A stretch of 64,000 nt of DNA from Isoetes taiwanensis (taxonomy: Eukaryota; Streptophyta; Lycopodiopsida; Isoetales; Isoetaceae), in contig JAJEKV010000053.1 of the NCBI GenBank assembly GCA_021234155.1, positions 9,555,798 through 9,619,797 of the forward strand, read 5' to 3'. The position numbers and the translations under genes were made by a program. Shown here in pieces: positions 34,698 through 45,779 of the stretch. Under the pieces are notes generated by a model. That model searched no databases. It was not told the origin of the DNA and saw only the letters and a program-made list of their open reading frames with translations. The first letter of the stretch is position 1. Every line of letters starts with the position of its first letter.

Positions 34698-35085
34698 TGG
34701 GGAGACTTGGACAAGGGCATGGTCGGCTCCTTGAGTGGAGAAGACTAGGTGTTCCCGGGTCCAAGCTCACCGATTACTCTTGTAATTTTATTGATTAATG
34801 TATTTAGTTTAGAAAAATTGGGGAGACTTGGACAAGGGCATGGTCGGCTCCGCCTTGAGTGGAGAAGACTAGGTGTTCGGGTCCAAGCTCACCGCTTACT
34901 CTTGAAATTTTATTGATTAATGTATTTAGTTTAGAAAAATTTGGGGAGACTTGGACAAGGTCGGCTCCGGCTCCTTGAGTGGAGAAGACTAGGTGTTCCT
35001 GGGTCCAAGCTCACCGCCTACTCTTGTTTATTTTTTTTATTAATATATCAATAAATAGAAATCTTTTGGGGATTGGACAAGGGCG
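34698..35085 (+). repeat. ~122-bp tandem repeat, 3.3 copies, upstream of the kinase-like block
   Basis: Units begin GGGGAGACTTGGACAAGG at about 34699, 34820 and 34943, with a degenerate fourth at about 35066. Each contains GGTCGGCTCC, GAGTGGAGAAGACTAGGTGT and TCCAAGCTCACC, then an AT-rich spacer. The core is shared with 16851-17035. Confidence 0.88.
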
Positions 35086-35505
35086 GGGTTTTTGAAAAAA
35101 TTGCATTATTGATTTTCGGTTTTCTAGTTAAGAATGTTGTTTTTAAAGATGTTAGGGATGTCAAAGAAACACCGATGTGGAGTGGTTAAGAGCAAGAAAA
35201 AATTTAAATAGTTGGTTTTAAAAAAAAAAAAAATAAAAGGAAACTAACTCTTAAGAAAGTAGGTAAAGATTCATAATGAAGGTTTGAAAAAAAGTCACAA
35301 AGCAAGATTAATGAATCTAAATTGGTTTGTAGGTATGGCCCCGACCGGTGAAGACACTAATGATTAGTGAGATTAGACGATGGTCATAAATGAGATATGT
35401 GCTAACGAAAGTCCCGACCGGGAGATGCAAAGCTGGTCAACGGTCGACCATTTTGTCGACATGTGAAAAGGAAGTGCCAATTTGAGTTAGCACAAAAATG
35501 GCCGT

Positions 35506-35725
35506 CAAGAAGAAATGTTGACTTCTCTCCTTGACACACATGTAAAGCCAATGATTGGAAACCCCATGGATGAACTGAAGACATGTTTGAAGCATTCAGT
35601 GCAGCTTAAAAGTCCCAATGCCGAGGCTCGTGTCAAGGAATGGGTAGCTTCATGGAATTCCTCAAAGAAGCGGCGTTTGGATCACAAGAACATCATTGCG
35701 GATCTCAATGCACGCCGCTTGAGGT
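35506..35725 (+). CDS. Probable upstream exon of the kinase-like gene (hypothetical)
   Basis: An open stretch contains LTSLLDTHVKPMIGNPMDEL and KTCLKHSVQLKSPNAEARVKE and ends LNARRL at GAG|GTAATT, a good splice donor. It lies 120 bp before the kinase-like frame on the same strand. No domain is recognised. It may be a first coding exon. Confidence 0.4.
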
Positions 35726-35843
35726 AATTAAAAATGCTTTGCATCGGGGGAAGCTCTAGTGGAGCAGGGCCTAGCAAGCCCCACTTTTCTTTGGAGAATC
35801 ACATGAACACATCAATCTTTGTTGATCCCATGCCCAGAGGGCC

Positions 35844-36884
35844 GTGGATGTGATACACCTTATTGAGGAGAAACCAACACATCGCACGTATCAAATCAAA
35901 ATCAACGGAACACAACACTTCCAAGATGATGAGCTATACAGTGGATGGGTTTTCAAGGGCAAAGATAGGGCAGAGACGTATGAGATGGCTCAAAGATACA
36001 TACGCTTCAAGAGCCCGCATCCTGCTTTGGCTACATCCATTGGACTTGCATATGAAGTTGCTAGCTCTAGTGGGGATACCATAGGGCCAATGGTGATTCT
36101 ACCTTTCATGAATGGAGAGACACTTGCACACTTGTTTGACTATTTACCTAATAACTTGTCACGTTTTAGAAGATGGTCAAATGCAATTGCTAGAGCCAAG
36201 AAGAACTGACAAACACATAGGCTGAACTTAGGAGCAAAATGCGAGTTGTATATCGGATGTTCCGAGATAGCTCTTGCCCCAGCGTATGGTGTCGTTGAGA
36301 TCCACAAAGGCCACTTCACTCACACAAAGCTTAATTGCAAGAGAGTCAAATTACATTTTGATGATGAGTACCAAAATGTGTGGGTGGCCATTGGTGATTG
36401 GGACAATGCAATTCATTTTACGCCAAAAGAGCGTCGTCCCTTGTTGAAGTGTCGGTACTTACTTTCGGATGGACAAGCAAAATATCCATGGTTAGAGGAA
36501 ACTGTGTTTGAGAAATCAAAGGATGATGATCGTGTATGGGGACACGAAATTCATGATGTCTATGCATTGGGATATATTTATGAGATGCTTCTGGATTTCG
36601 TGCAAGCTATGCGACGAATGGAGTGGTTTAATAATAACAACAATGCCCAATGGATTAATCCAACCCATATGTACCAACGACGTCTTGACAAGTTGGAGGA
36701 GCAAAAAACAAGAATGATGTGCCTACGTGAAGACGTATTCTCATCACGACCCAAAGCTTCTGAAGTTGTTGAAGCCTTACAAAGTGTTGGAATATCTTCT
36801 ACCATGGTTGTGAGACAAAGACGACACATGAAGTGCATGGATGCCTTGGAGATGTCAAAATTGTTGTTGTCACAACTCAAATAA
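35844..36884 (+). pseudogene. Protein-kinase-like (degenerate) gene carried in the CACTA element
   Basis: A single frame of 346 codons is broken only by TGA at 36207-36209. The N-terminal part resembles a kinase N-lobe and hinge (GWVFKGKDRAETYEMA, MVILPFMNGETLAHLF). The C-terminal part has GHFTHTKLNCKRVKL where the HRDLKxxN loop is expected, IGDWDNA in place of DFG, DVYALGYIYEML (subdomain IX, normally DVYSFG) and SRPKASEVVEALQ (subdomain XI). The catalytic HRD aspartate appears to be missing, so it would be a pseudokinase even without the stop. The near-intact frame contrasts with the shattered transposase. Confidence 0.6.
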
Positions 36885-37094
36885 TGAATACAATATTGTA
36901 TATCTTGCCATGTTTAAGAGTATTAAATTTTTTTAATTGTCTAATAACCAAATATATAAAGACACTTTTAATTATTCAAATCCCAATGTTTTGTAATGAA
37001 CTTCCCATGTTGCTAACATTTGTTGCTTTCCTACTATGTTATTCATCGCACTCCATATAAATAACTTGCAAGTTTTGCACATGTCCAAAGAACC

Positions 37095-37280
37095 ATGGGA
37101 TGCGGCACGATGGCATATCTATTGTTCACAACTTTACTTCTCGCGTGGCTTGGTAGCCTTATTGACAGCCCTAAACCTGCAAAGGCCTTTAAGAGGCGAA
37201 GTTGGTCGTTCGGGTTTAGCTCGCCACCACCGCCACCTCCACCATTGTGTGGATTTGGTATGGATTTTTTTCTAGGATAA
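37095..37280 (+). CDS. Small proline-rich open frame in the CACTA element (hypothetical)
   Basis: A 61-codon frame has a hydrophobic N-terminus (AYLLFTTLLLAWLG) and a C-terminal run of seven prolines (SSPPPPPPPLCGFG). It could be a 5' exon of the block at 37.4 kb, a short secreted peptide, or chance. Confidence 0.2.
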   Translation: MGCGTMAYLLFTTLLLAWLGSLIDSPKPAKAFKRRSWSFGFSSPPPPPPPLCGFGMDFFLG

Positions 37281-37389
37281 AATGTAAGTTAACCATTTAT
37301 TTTTAACGTTCTAATGTTTTTAAATGTAGCGTGTAAATGCGGTTGCGTCCTTCTTTTCCTATGCATAATGTTAGGTAAATTAAATGGTT

Positions 37390-38789
37390 ATGGGCGGATC
37401 TTCTTCTCATCACCACCGCCGAAGAGACGGAAAAGGACCTCGCATCCAGCAGGAAGACGAAGAGCAGGGAACTCCGAGATATCAACGAGGCGATAACCCT
37501 GAAGATAGGTGGAATGCCTTGCAATTCGGGATGTCGCCCGCAAAATGAGATTGCGCGCCAGGCTGTTGAACAAAGTAGGCGGAGGTCCGGCCCCCATGAC
37601 CCTCCACGTCATAGCTCATACACTCCTTCGAATTCAATCTTGGGGCCGTTCCCCGAGCACGAGGAGAATGAACCCCCGAAGGCGAGCGTAGGCGACCGCC
37701 GTCCCACGCCTGAGTGGACGCAATTCCTCTTCAAGCTCTGTTAAAGATCGTGCACCACCTGCACCACCTCCACGAAGGCATCTCTTTCAATATGAGTGAG
37801 TTCATCTTGAATTATGCCCTTTTTTGTTCACTAACACATATTCATATGTTAGTCGTATGTTGAGTGTAGTAGCAAGAGTTGCCGCGCCACAGCACTGCAG
37901 ATGGCGACAATTTTTGGAAGATGGCTAATAATGTCACAAATAGCGTTTGCCATAACGTCCACAAGGGTGAATGGAACTCGGGAGCCTATGATGAGGAAAA
38001 AGAGAGGATCAAGGAGATTTTAGAAGCAGAATATCCCGAGCTCAAGTCAGGAGAGATCTCATGGAGGGAGCTTTGTTCAAAGCAGGGTAAACATGTTAAA
38101 TCCACTGTATTAGGCTCTTTCGTTCTTCATTATAACCTCATTGTACTCATATTTTATTTATATTTTTGTAGGTAATCGGAAGAAGCAAACAAAGATCTTG
38201 CCAAAGCTACGTGAGTCCCGATAGAGGAAGTGGGCAATGACCTATCTGGTTGACTAATGAGGCATTTCAAGTACATCATCTCTCCCATGAGTCGTATAAT
38301 TAGATGATGCCATGTGGACTAAGTCCTTGTATTGCATTGTAGTGTTTGAAGGCCAACATATTATCAAAGAAAGGGGAAGCTAGAACAAAACAAATACCGG
38401 ACGGTAGGTACGAACGAAGCAAGTGGCGCCATAGTGCCAATAAGACCTGGTCCGGCGGTTATGGCTTTACGGATAAGCTATTTGTAAGTATAAATTTGGT
38501 TTATAATGTAGGTTCTCGAGTTGAACACTAACATTAGTTTTGGTGCTCATTCTCACTAGGCGTCATTTGTTGGTCGCCGGCCGCTAAAGATGAACGAAAA
38601 GGGCCTTCAAACAAAAGGCGGTCATGCGGCCATCGCGTCGCCAATCGCTACAAGGTGAAAGGGGATGAAGTGTGTATCATTCATTAGATAATTATTTGTG
38701 ACTACAATGAACTAATTGTTGCGATACAATATAATGCAGTAAATGAAGACGAAGCCAATGAAGAAGAAGAAGAAGAGAGCAACAACTAA
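37390..38789 (+). pseudogene. Possible second CACTA gene (TNPA-like), frameshifted
   Basis: A start MGGSSSHHHRRRDGKGPRIQ is followed, after shifts, by RRRSGPHDPPRHSSYTP, PTPEWTQFLFKL, a separate open piece ANNVTNSVCHNVHKGEWN, then KLRES..KWAMTYLVD, RHSANKTWSGGYGFTDKLF and an acidic end NEDEANEEEEEESNN before TAA 38787-38789. GT...AG signals between pieces suggest several introns. The position after the transposase, basic start, WxxLxxxW-like words and acidic tail suit the accessory DNA-binding protein of CACTA elements. Family membership is inferred from position, not from a clear motif. Confidence 0.4.
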
Positions 38790-39227
38790 AGACTTAATAT
38801 ATTTTGTAATGTGCAAATTACATTGTGAAATATATTAATTGAATTCAATTTAAATTTTTATGCTTTGTTCTTATTATTTGTGATTTTTTTGTTATGTTAA
38901 TTTTATGCTCGATTCTATTTTTTTATTCTTAGATTTATTAAACATTTAATTACATATTAAACAATAATGCTTATCTACCATTAATATAATTTAATCAATA
39001 TTTGTTTCTATTTTTCGAATTTTTAAATTTTTAAATATTTATTCTCGATTTATTTTGTTCATATTTAATATTTATTAATACTATTAATATTATTGATAAT
39101 ATTAATATTAATAAATATTACTAAATATTTATTTATATTAAATATTTGTTAATTTTGCATATGAATATTAACCGTCCAAGTTAAATCATATTGAATAATA
39201 TTAAATAAATATTTTTTTTTCAAAATT

Positions 39228-39764
39228 CTTTAATCGCCGTTGAACGACGCTGTTCCGCGCGGGTCGCCACGCCGCCAGCCGCCGCTGAACGACGCCGCTC
39301 GCGGCGTCGGCGCCAGCCGCCAGAAAGCCGGATGTACCACGCAGTTGCAGACAATGTCGACCACGCCCCGAACGCCGTTGAACGACGCCACACGCGGCAA
39401 CCACGTCGGCCACGCTACTGGGCAACGCCACGCTGGACGGACATGATGACGTGTACTTTTCGCCGTTGAACGACGCGTTGCGGTCATCCGCCACGCCACG
39501 CCACCGGCCAAGCGCTGGCACTCGGCAAAGAAGTGCCGCTGGTCGACCCACGGTAATGCGAACGACGCTTGAACGACGCCATGTCGCCGCTTAAAGACGC
39601 CGCAGTTGCGACGCGTATAGCGACGCATAAATGTCGTATATCGACGCTCCGACGTCGAAATAGACGTCGTTTATCGACGTTTCGACGTCGATCATCGGCA
39701 TCGACGCGGCGATGACGGGCGACGCCGTAATAGACGCCGTATGTGGGGCTTTGGTTTTGTAGTG
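39228..39764 (-). repeat. Right terminal and subterminal repeats of the large CACTA element
   Basis: GCCGTTGAACGACGC occurs repeatedly (about 39235, 39360 and 39460), with GCCGCTGAACGACGCC and GACGTCGTTTATCGACG variants, ending at TTTTGTAGTG|ATT. The long frames here are products of the repeat. Confidence 0.88.
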
Positions 39765-39776
39765 ATTTTAGTGCAG

Positions 39777-39930
39777 TCTGGTGGAGCATTCGCAAAGTAT
39801 GCAGTTGCATCACTGAAATATGCTGCAAAATTACCATCGGAGGTGTCTTCTCTAGATGCTGCTGCTCTTCCTGTAACTGCTCTTACATCGCTTCAGAGTC
39901 TCAGAGATTCCGCTGGAGTTAAGTTTGATA
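39777..39930 (+). pseudogene. Quinone-oxidoreductase-like gene, exon beyond the transposon
   Basis: After TTAGTGCAG| the frame encodes GGAFAKYAVAS, then SLDAAALPVTALTSLQSLRD and GVKFDS. This matches the family segment between the catalytic domain and the NADPH-binding domain. A GTAACT donor follows at 39931. The exon continues the gene started at 15032. The NADPH-binding glycine motif (usually AASGGVG) was not found in the next several kilobases. Confidence 0.72.
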
Positions 39931-42900
39931 GTAACTATAGTGGCTCATGCTTTTTCAATGATACGTTGCAGATATATTTTCCCAAGCAGAATGCAAAATG
40001 AAGGCACTAGAATGAATGACGTTTATATTAATGTCCTTATGGCACCTTTCCAATGGCTCAGATTATTATCAAGTGTGTGACCATAGGCAAATTTTGCTAC
40101 CTTTGATCATTTGTATATTCCCTTAATAATTTTGCCTTGTGTTTTGTAAACCTGATTCTTAACATTCAAGGGTATTGAAGGCTATAAAACTTAAATGTCA
40201 CAGAGTCATGTGAATCCTACTCATACAACTAATGCTAGGTTCTGCTGCCAACGCATTTTATATTACTCTTGATTTGAGTTATAATAGTTATTTACACTTA
40301 TGATGCCTTCCCAAGAATAGATATAATACATTACTTTCAATTAGAGTTATACTACTTATTTATCCCTATGATGCCTCCACAACAATGGTTATAAACAAAA
40401 CATGCTTCCAACAAAAACAATGCAATAGAAAGCTTACATCATCATACACCATCTATACATCATAATACAAATACCAATGTTCATGAATCTATAGTACACA
40501 TAACACATTTATCAATTTCAGCGTTCCATACAAATAAATACAAACGCAATAATGATCAATTTACGTCTACCACTCAACCCTACGTATGACGTATAATATC
40601 ATAATTTCCCATTTCTCCTCAAATACCAAAACTTTTTTGAACTTGAATGATTGCCACGCAAATTGTTATAGCCATTCTCTTCTTCACCTTGCTTGCTCTT
40701 TGTCGTTGCTACTATAAATGCCATTTGTGCCTCATCCTCATCAACGGTGATCAGATTAAAAGAAGCCTGAATAAAAAATGGATGGAAAGAAACAACGGAG
40801 ATCTCTCCCGCTCGAGAAAGCAGAAATCAACAGCCCCCGAGATTCTCGTGGATTTTGAAATTTTCCCTCCCAAAGTACTAAGAAATAGTGCTAACTGAGG
40901 TGGACAAATGGACACCTGTTATAGAGAAGTCGTTTCACTGCAGATTTACAACAGGGTTGAACAAAGGGAAATAAAGCATTCCCATTAATGGTTGAACTGA
41001 AAGTTCACCAAACAATGCAAAAACCCACAGCAAGAATAACTTACAATAAGAAGAGTTGTGCCAGTGAATAACTTTAGAGGATTTGTTAGGGGTGAAAAGG
41101 TGAGTCGTCAAGTGGTAGTGTTGGAAGGAAGGGAGGTGGCTCCAGAATTGATCTCTTGATAGCAAAATCTAATTTGTGAGATTCATTCACTGTTCTATAT
41201 CTAAGAATTTAGTAGCCCAATGCTTTTTTACATCGTTTCCCATTGTTGTGTGCTTGTTTCTTCCTCTTATGTGACCCTTGTTATTTCTCTCTTTTCTTCC
41301 TGCAACACGTCATTTGTATGTATTTCCAGTGTCAAAATCAAATCATCCCAGTCTTCTTCGAATTGTTTTCTCCGATTCACTTCCTCTACTATTTCCTTCT
41401 CCATAATATTCTATGTTTAGTACTTTTTGGGTGTCTATATCTCTGTTTGAGGTTCCTGTATATAGATCCGACTAGGTGGACTGTTGCCATTGAACTTTGC
41501 CACAAATTATTTTTGTGCAAAAGATACCCCTTCCCTTTGAGATGTTGATTGATTGATATAGGCTGATTCACTCTACTTCGCATCTTGAAAAGTTGCAATA
41601 TCCTTCTGGAGAGATCCTAGTTAAAATGTCTCAGATTTTCTTTGTCCTCTTTCCTCCTTTGAATTCTTCGAGTACAGACACTTTGGTAGTGTCTTCTTTA
41701 TTCCCTATGGTTGCTTTGTTCCCAATTATTCTTTTTGTTCTTATTCTAATGCACCTCGAGATACAAGTTCTTGAAATTGTTTTGCTGATGTACTATCTTG
41801 TTTGTAATCTGTTATTCTCTGATAGTACATGTTCTCTGTCTAGAGTAAATGGCCTCCAAGTGTGCAATTTTAAACCTCCATGGAACATCTTCCTGCATCT
41901 TCTCCGAAGGGGAGGGGGCCGCTCCAGTTAACCCTGGTGATTTAACAAAAAAAAAAGGGGTGCTAACACACTGTGGCTTGCCTTTGCAACTGTGTTGTAC
42001 GATGGAAAGAACATGTTGGTTGAATGATGACCGCATAGACAAAATAAGATAGGAACTCATTTATAACAAAACACTAATTCTCACACCCTCACAAACTTTA
42101 AGAATGCCATATAGCTTCATGCTCCACCATGCTATCTTATCGTACTAAGAATGCCATATAATTAGGGAATCATAATATATTTAGGTTTTGCAACAATTTG
42201 AGCATACTTATATTGCATAGTTACTAAGGATTTATAAATATTGATATTCATGGCTAATGCAAATGGCTTTAAAAGTCTTCATGCAAATATGCACAAGAGA
42301 TCATCGTATATGCGAGCTTTCTAGTATCGGGAGATTAATGGTCTTTTATCTTCGCCTTGCCCTACATGTAGGTACACAATTGTTCACGAGCTTTTTGAAA
42401 CAATTGTTTATACAAATGAGTTGAGGGGATATCTTATGACAGCTGAGGCTTTCTTACAAATTATGCCAATTAATGCTTCTCAAGTGCAAGTAAATGTTGC
42501 AAGAGCCGGTTTGCAAGCTTGTGCAAAGCACATTGATATTCTAAATGAGGAGCGTGATTTAGTTTGTTAGCAGCACGATCAACTTGAGTAGTAATATGTC
42601 AGGTTGAACATGTGGATGTTGGCAGTAATGGACAATTATTTCAATTTCTTGTGCTTTGACCATGGACTTGTATTTAGAATGGTAACTAATGCCATTTTGT
42701 TCAAGGGCAGCAGATTTTCTCAAGGGCATAGATTTTATGATTTGCTTTTGTGGTCAATACTTGTTGATTTGAATTCGCATTTTCTTTTGTTTGTATCTGA
42801 CCTATTGATTATCTTGTTGTTTCATGCTTTTGTTGTCTTGCATTTTGAGGATGTAAACTTAAAGATTTGCTTATTCTAGGAATAATAACAAAATGGTGGT

Positions 42901-42950
42901 ACATGATTCCCTATTCAGACCATATTTCTAAGATATCTGAGCCTACATCA
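39931..42950. other. AT-rich noncoding DNA
   Basis: No recognisable gene is present. If the quinone-oxidoreductase-like gene continued, its NADPH-binding exons should lie here, but none was seen. A non-ATG open stretch at about 42373-42570 (VHELFETIVYTNELRGYLMT, QIMPINASQVQVNVARAG) is protein-like but unidentified. Confidence 0.5.
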
Positions 42951-42962
42951 ATGCACACCAAC

Positions 42963-43773
42963 CAGTGTTGTTAAAAACCCCCGTTTTTAACCATAGAGTA
43001 CTTAAAAAACCCCTACGTTTTCTAAACGTTTGTTACCATCGGGGGTTATCAAAAAATGTAAAAAAAAAAAACCATTGCTAATGCCTTGAATGACTTTCAT
43101 TTAGATTTTCTAGTATAGCAAACAAGATTTTGGAACTATGAGCGGCCGCATGCATGTAGAAACATGCCGAATGCATGTAGAACCAGGATTTTGGTTTTTT
43201 GCTCAATGAAAGAAAGGGTTTTACTCCACCATGCAAACCAGGAAACAGTTCTTGTGCCAATCCAAGACCAGTCGACCAAGGTAACTTTTCCATTCTTCTT
43301 CTTTTACAACTAATTTTATTTCAATTCATTTTTTTCTATATTGCTTCTGAAGATCTGACTGCCATAAGTGACAAATAGAAGCAGGAAGTGACCCAAAACC
43401 ATTCCAAAGGTATAGCTTCTTCAAATAATTCTTTTTTACCTATATTCATTTCTCTTCTATCTACCTCTAGTATGATAATAAGCTAAACATTTATGTTAGT
43501 TGTTATATTATTAAGTTAAACCTTTGAATTGAATACACATTTTTGTGATTTGATTGGAACCCAAATATGGTGTTGGTATTAAAAAATGTTATATAATCTG
43601 TTTCAAAGGGGCAATTTGGGGTTTTTAAAGTTTTTTTTTACGTTTTTAACGTTTGCAACGTTTTTAACGTTTTTCATGTTATAAAAACGTATTCTAAGAT
43701 TTGAAAAACCAAAAATAAAAAACTTAAAAAACGTATGGTACCCGTACGGTATGCAAAGTATTTAACAACATTG
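42963..43773. mobile_element. hAT-type non-autonomous element (811 bp), 8-bp target duplication
   Basis: Terminal repeats CAGTGTTGTTAAA and (reversed) CAATGTTGTTAAA differ at one of 13 positions. The exact 8-bp duplication ACACCAAC flanks them at 42955-42962 and 43774-43781, the hAT signature. Subterminal words such as ACGTTTTTAACGTTT and AAAACGT are repeated near both ends. No transposase frame is present. Confidence 0.92.
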
Positions 43774-43781
43774 ACACCAAC

Positions 43782-44861
43782 CTGCATGACCTTTCCCAAG
43801 GATGTTGCAATTTTATAGAAATGAAAAGTACACATTCCACATATTTCGTTCATACATTTTATTTAAGCAGTCCATGCATTGTTCGATGTACATCTCAACC
43901 ACGAAGCACTTGCTTGCAACATTCATTTGATCTACTACATAATGATGGTTTGCATTAAGTTCACTTTTGCAATTCCAAAGCATTTGAGATAGTAAAGTAG
44001 TTTCAAAGAGGCCAACCATTGCCCATGCATTCGTATTTGCAAGTTCAATGTAGATGTTCTCTAAAAGAACTCAAGAATGGACTCACAAATCTCAGCTACA
44101 CAAACAACTTGTAGGCTGTAAAATATTAGCTCCTTCGTTCCCATTTTCCTAATAAATTAACCAAGCCCCACATTTTGCTTGGAAACACTATTGTATACAT
44201 GTACCTCAAATTCCTCAACATCCTCGATGCCAACCATGTATTCGATATAATGCTTATGCGAATTCCTTGGTTGGGGATGGTTCCGCAATTTGCATTTGCA
44301 TCAACCGACGCACTGCCACCAGTGGCACCAAATTGACATCTAACATTAATGGCCATAGCATGGACTTCCTTTACCTTAGCGTTTGCAGAAGTAATAGAAT
44401 ATGCATTTCATTTCGATTTGCCATGTACACATTTGAGACTGCAATAACTTCAAATCTTTAAGTCCGACAATTCATGTAACTTTAAAGCCTTGTGTATATA
44501 TGAGAATTTCACTAGATTAATTGCTTATATAATTGTCCTCTCAGGATTAATACCTACAATAATTCCTATATTTTATTTTATTGTCCACGTATTCTTTAAT
44601 TAATTTACCTTCTCATCTATTTCACTTTAGTTTAGAGGGAAACCGTCTGTTGCATTAAGCAACTTGTTGTTGAATATAGTGTTGTGGTATTTAACATGCT
44701 GTTATGCAAGAATACAATTTATACTATATACTTTGTAGGTGTTTTAAATATTACTTTGATTATTGGGAGGAAAGTGATGTTTGATTAGTATTTGTAGACA
44801 AAAACACATTCATATATACAAAACAGTTTTCACATTGTGTTGACTTGATATAAAGATTATA
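43782..44861. other. Noncoding AT-rich stretch
   Basis: Only short frames (under 80 codons) occur, and no motif or repeat was recognised. Confidence 0.5.
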
Positions 44862-45194
44862 TCATGAAGGGACGAACCCCTTTTTTGTCAAATAAGACTC
44901 AAGATAGGGGTCCATGTCCTTAGTCCTATCCAATTTTAAATGCACTTTGACAACATCTACTACGGTCATACCAGAAGCCAACCCAACCATGATTGGCATG
45001 AATAGTACTAGAAACTCATCCCTTGAGTAATCTAGTAGAGTAGAACTTGGCGGATTCAAAGCCTGAACTTGATTACAGAAGCACTTAAGAGCATCATCAT
45101 CTACTATTATAATGTCCTCCTTCTTATGAATGCCAAACTGATCCATCAAAGCGCCCAGATGTTTAACAAGGCCGGTTTTCCATCCATCTTCCAC
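44862..45194 (-). CDS. Hypothetical 110-codon frame
   Basis: The - strand frame reads KHLGALMDQFGIHKKEDIII, then QALNPPSSTLLDYSRDEFLV and KVHLKLDRTKDMDPYLESYL, ending at TGA near 44862. Amino-acid usage is protein-like. It may be one exon or a retroelement fragment. No family is recognised, and no start context decides the 5' end. Confidence 0.35.
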   Translation of the reverse strand: MEDGWKTGLVKHLGALMDQFGIHKKEDIIIVDDDALKCFCNQVQALNPPSSTLLDYSRDEFLVLFMPIMVGLASGMTVVDVVKVHLKLDRTKDMDPYLESYLTKKGFVPS

Positions 45195-45413
45195 TTTGAA
45201 AGCCCTTTAACTTTTTCGAATAAGTCTCAAGTTTGTACATATACTAATGATATACCTTGATTCATAATACTTGTGTACGAAGGCATGTAGTTATGTAATA
45301 ACGTTTACAAATGCTTTTTTCAAACTTTTTTGTTGGGAAAAAAAGGTTTTGATTTAAAAAAAAAAGAGATTTTTGTGGCAAACCATCATTAGAAGACAAA
45401 TATCAAGTCACTA

Positions 45414-45449
45414 AAGGAAGGAAGGAAGGAAGGAAGGAAGGAAGGAAGG
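45414..45449 (-). repeat. (TTCC)n tail of LINE-B copy 2
   Basis: Nine perfect tetramers (GGAA on the + strand) sit exactly where the LINE-B 3' end finishes (GGACGATAAAAATACC on the - strand). Confidence 0.85.
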
Positions 45450-45779
45450 TATTTTTATCGTCCACGGAGACCAATCGGTCTATGGGATCCAATACAAAAG
45501 CGTAGCAAGCGGATTACTACCCGGATTAAAAAACCCCCGCCCGAAGGGTTTTCGAGGGAAAAACTGTGGCAGGCTCTCACGATCGGCCTCTGTGTCCACT
45601 CCGACGCGCGCTTGTGCTCCCGTGACGCTCCATCCGGCCGAACCATCGATCTCTCTTACCCCTCCAACGGGGCCACGAGCGGCTGCCCCATTGCCACAAA
45701 GATAAGCCCGGATCGCGGGGCCGAGCATCACCCATATTAACCACTTTTACGAAAATAGACGATGTGTCTATCAATAGGG

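Larger units (their letters stand above)
15430..39764 (+). mobile_element. 24.3-kb CACTA (En/Spm) transposon with gene cargo, inserted in an intron
   Basis: The ends are CACTACAA at 15430 and its complement TTGTAGTG at 39757-39764, flanked by the 3-bp duplication ATT (15427-15429 and 39765-39767). Removing the element and one ATT leaves a 74-bp intron, GTGAGC...ACATTTTAGTGCAG, between two exons of one gene, which independently supports these borders. Dense CGTCGTT/AACGACG motifs fill both subterminal regions (15430-15870 and 39228-39740). The inside carries a TNP2-type transposase, a possible second transposon gene, captured-looking fragments and a satellite array. All coding parts are decayed, so the copy is probably immobile without help. 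Confidence 0.9.

Noticed and set aside
39201-39628. 116- and 132-codon - strand frames
   Set aside because: These come from the right subterminal repeats of the CACTA element. The GCCGTTGAACGACG word produces the repeated VVQRR/ASFNG residues.
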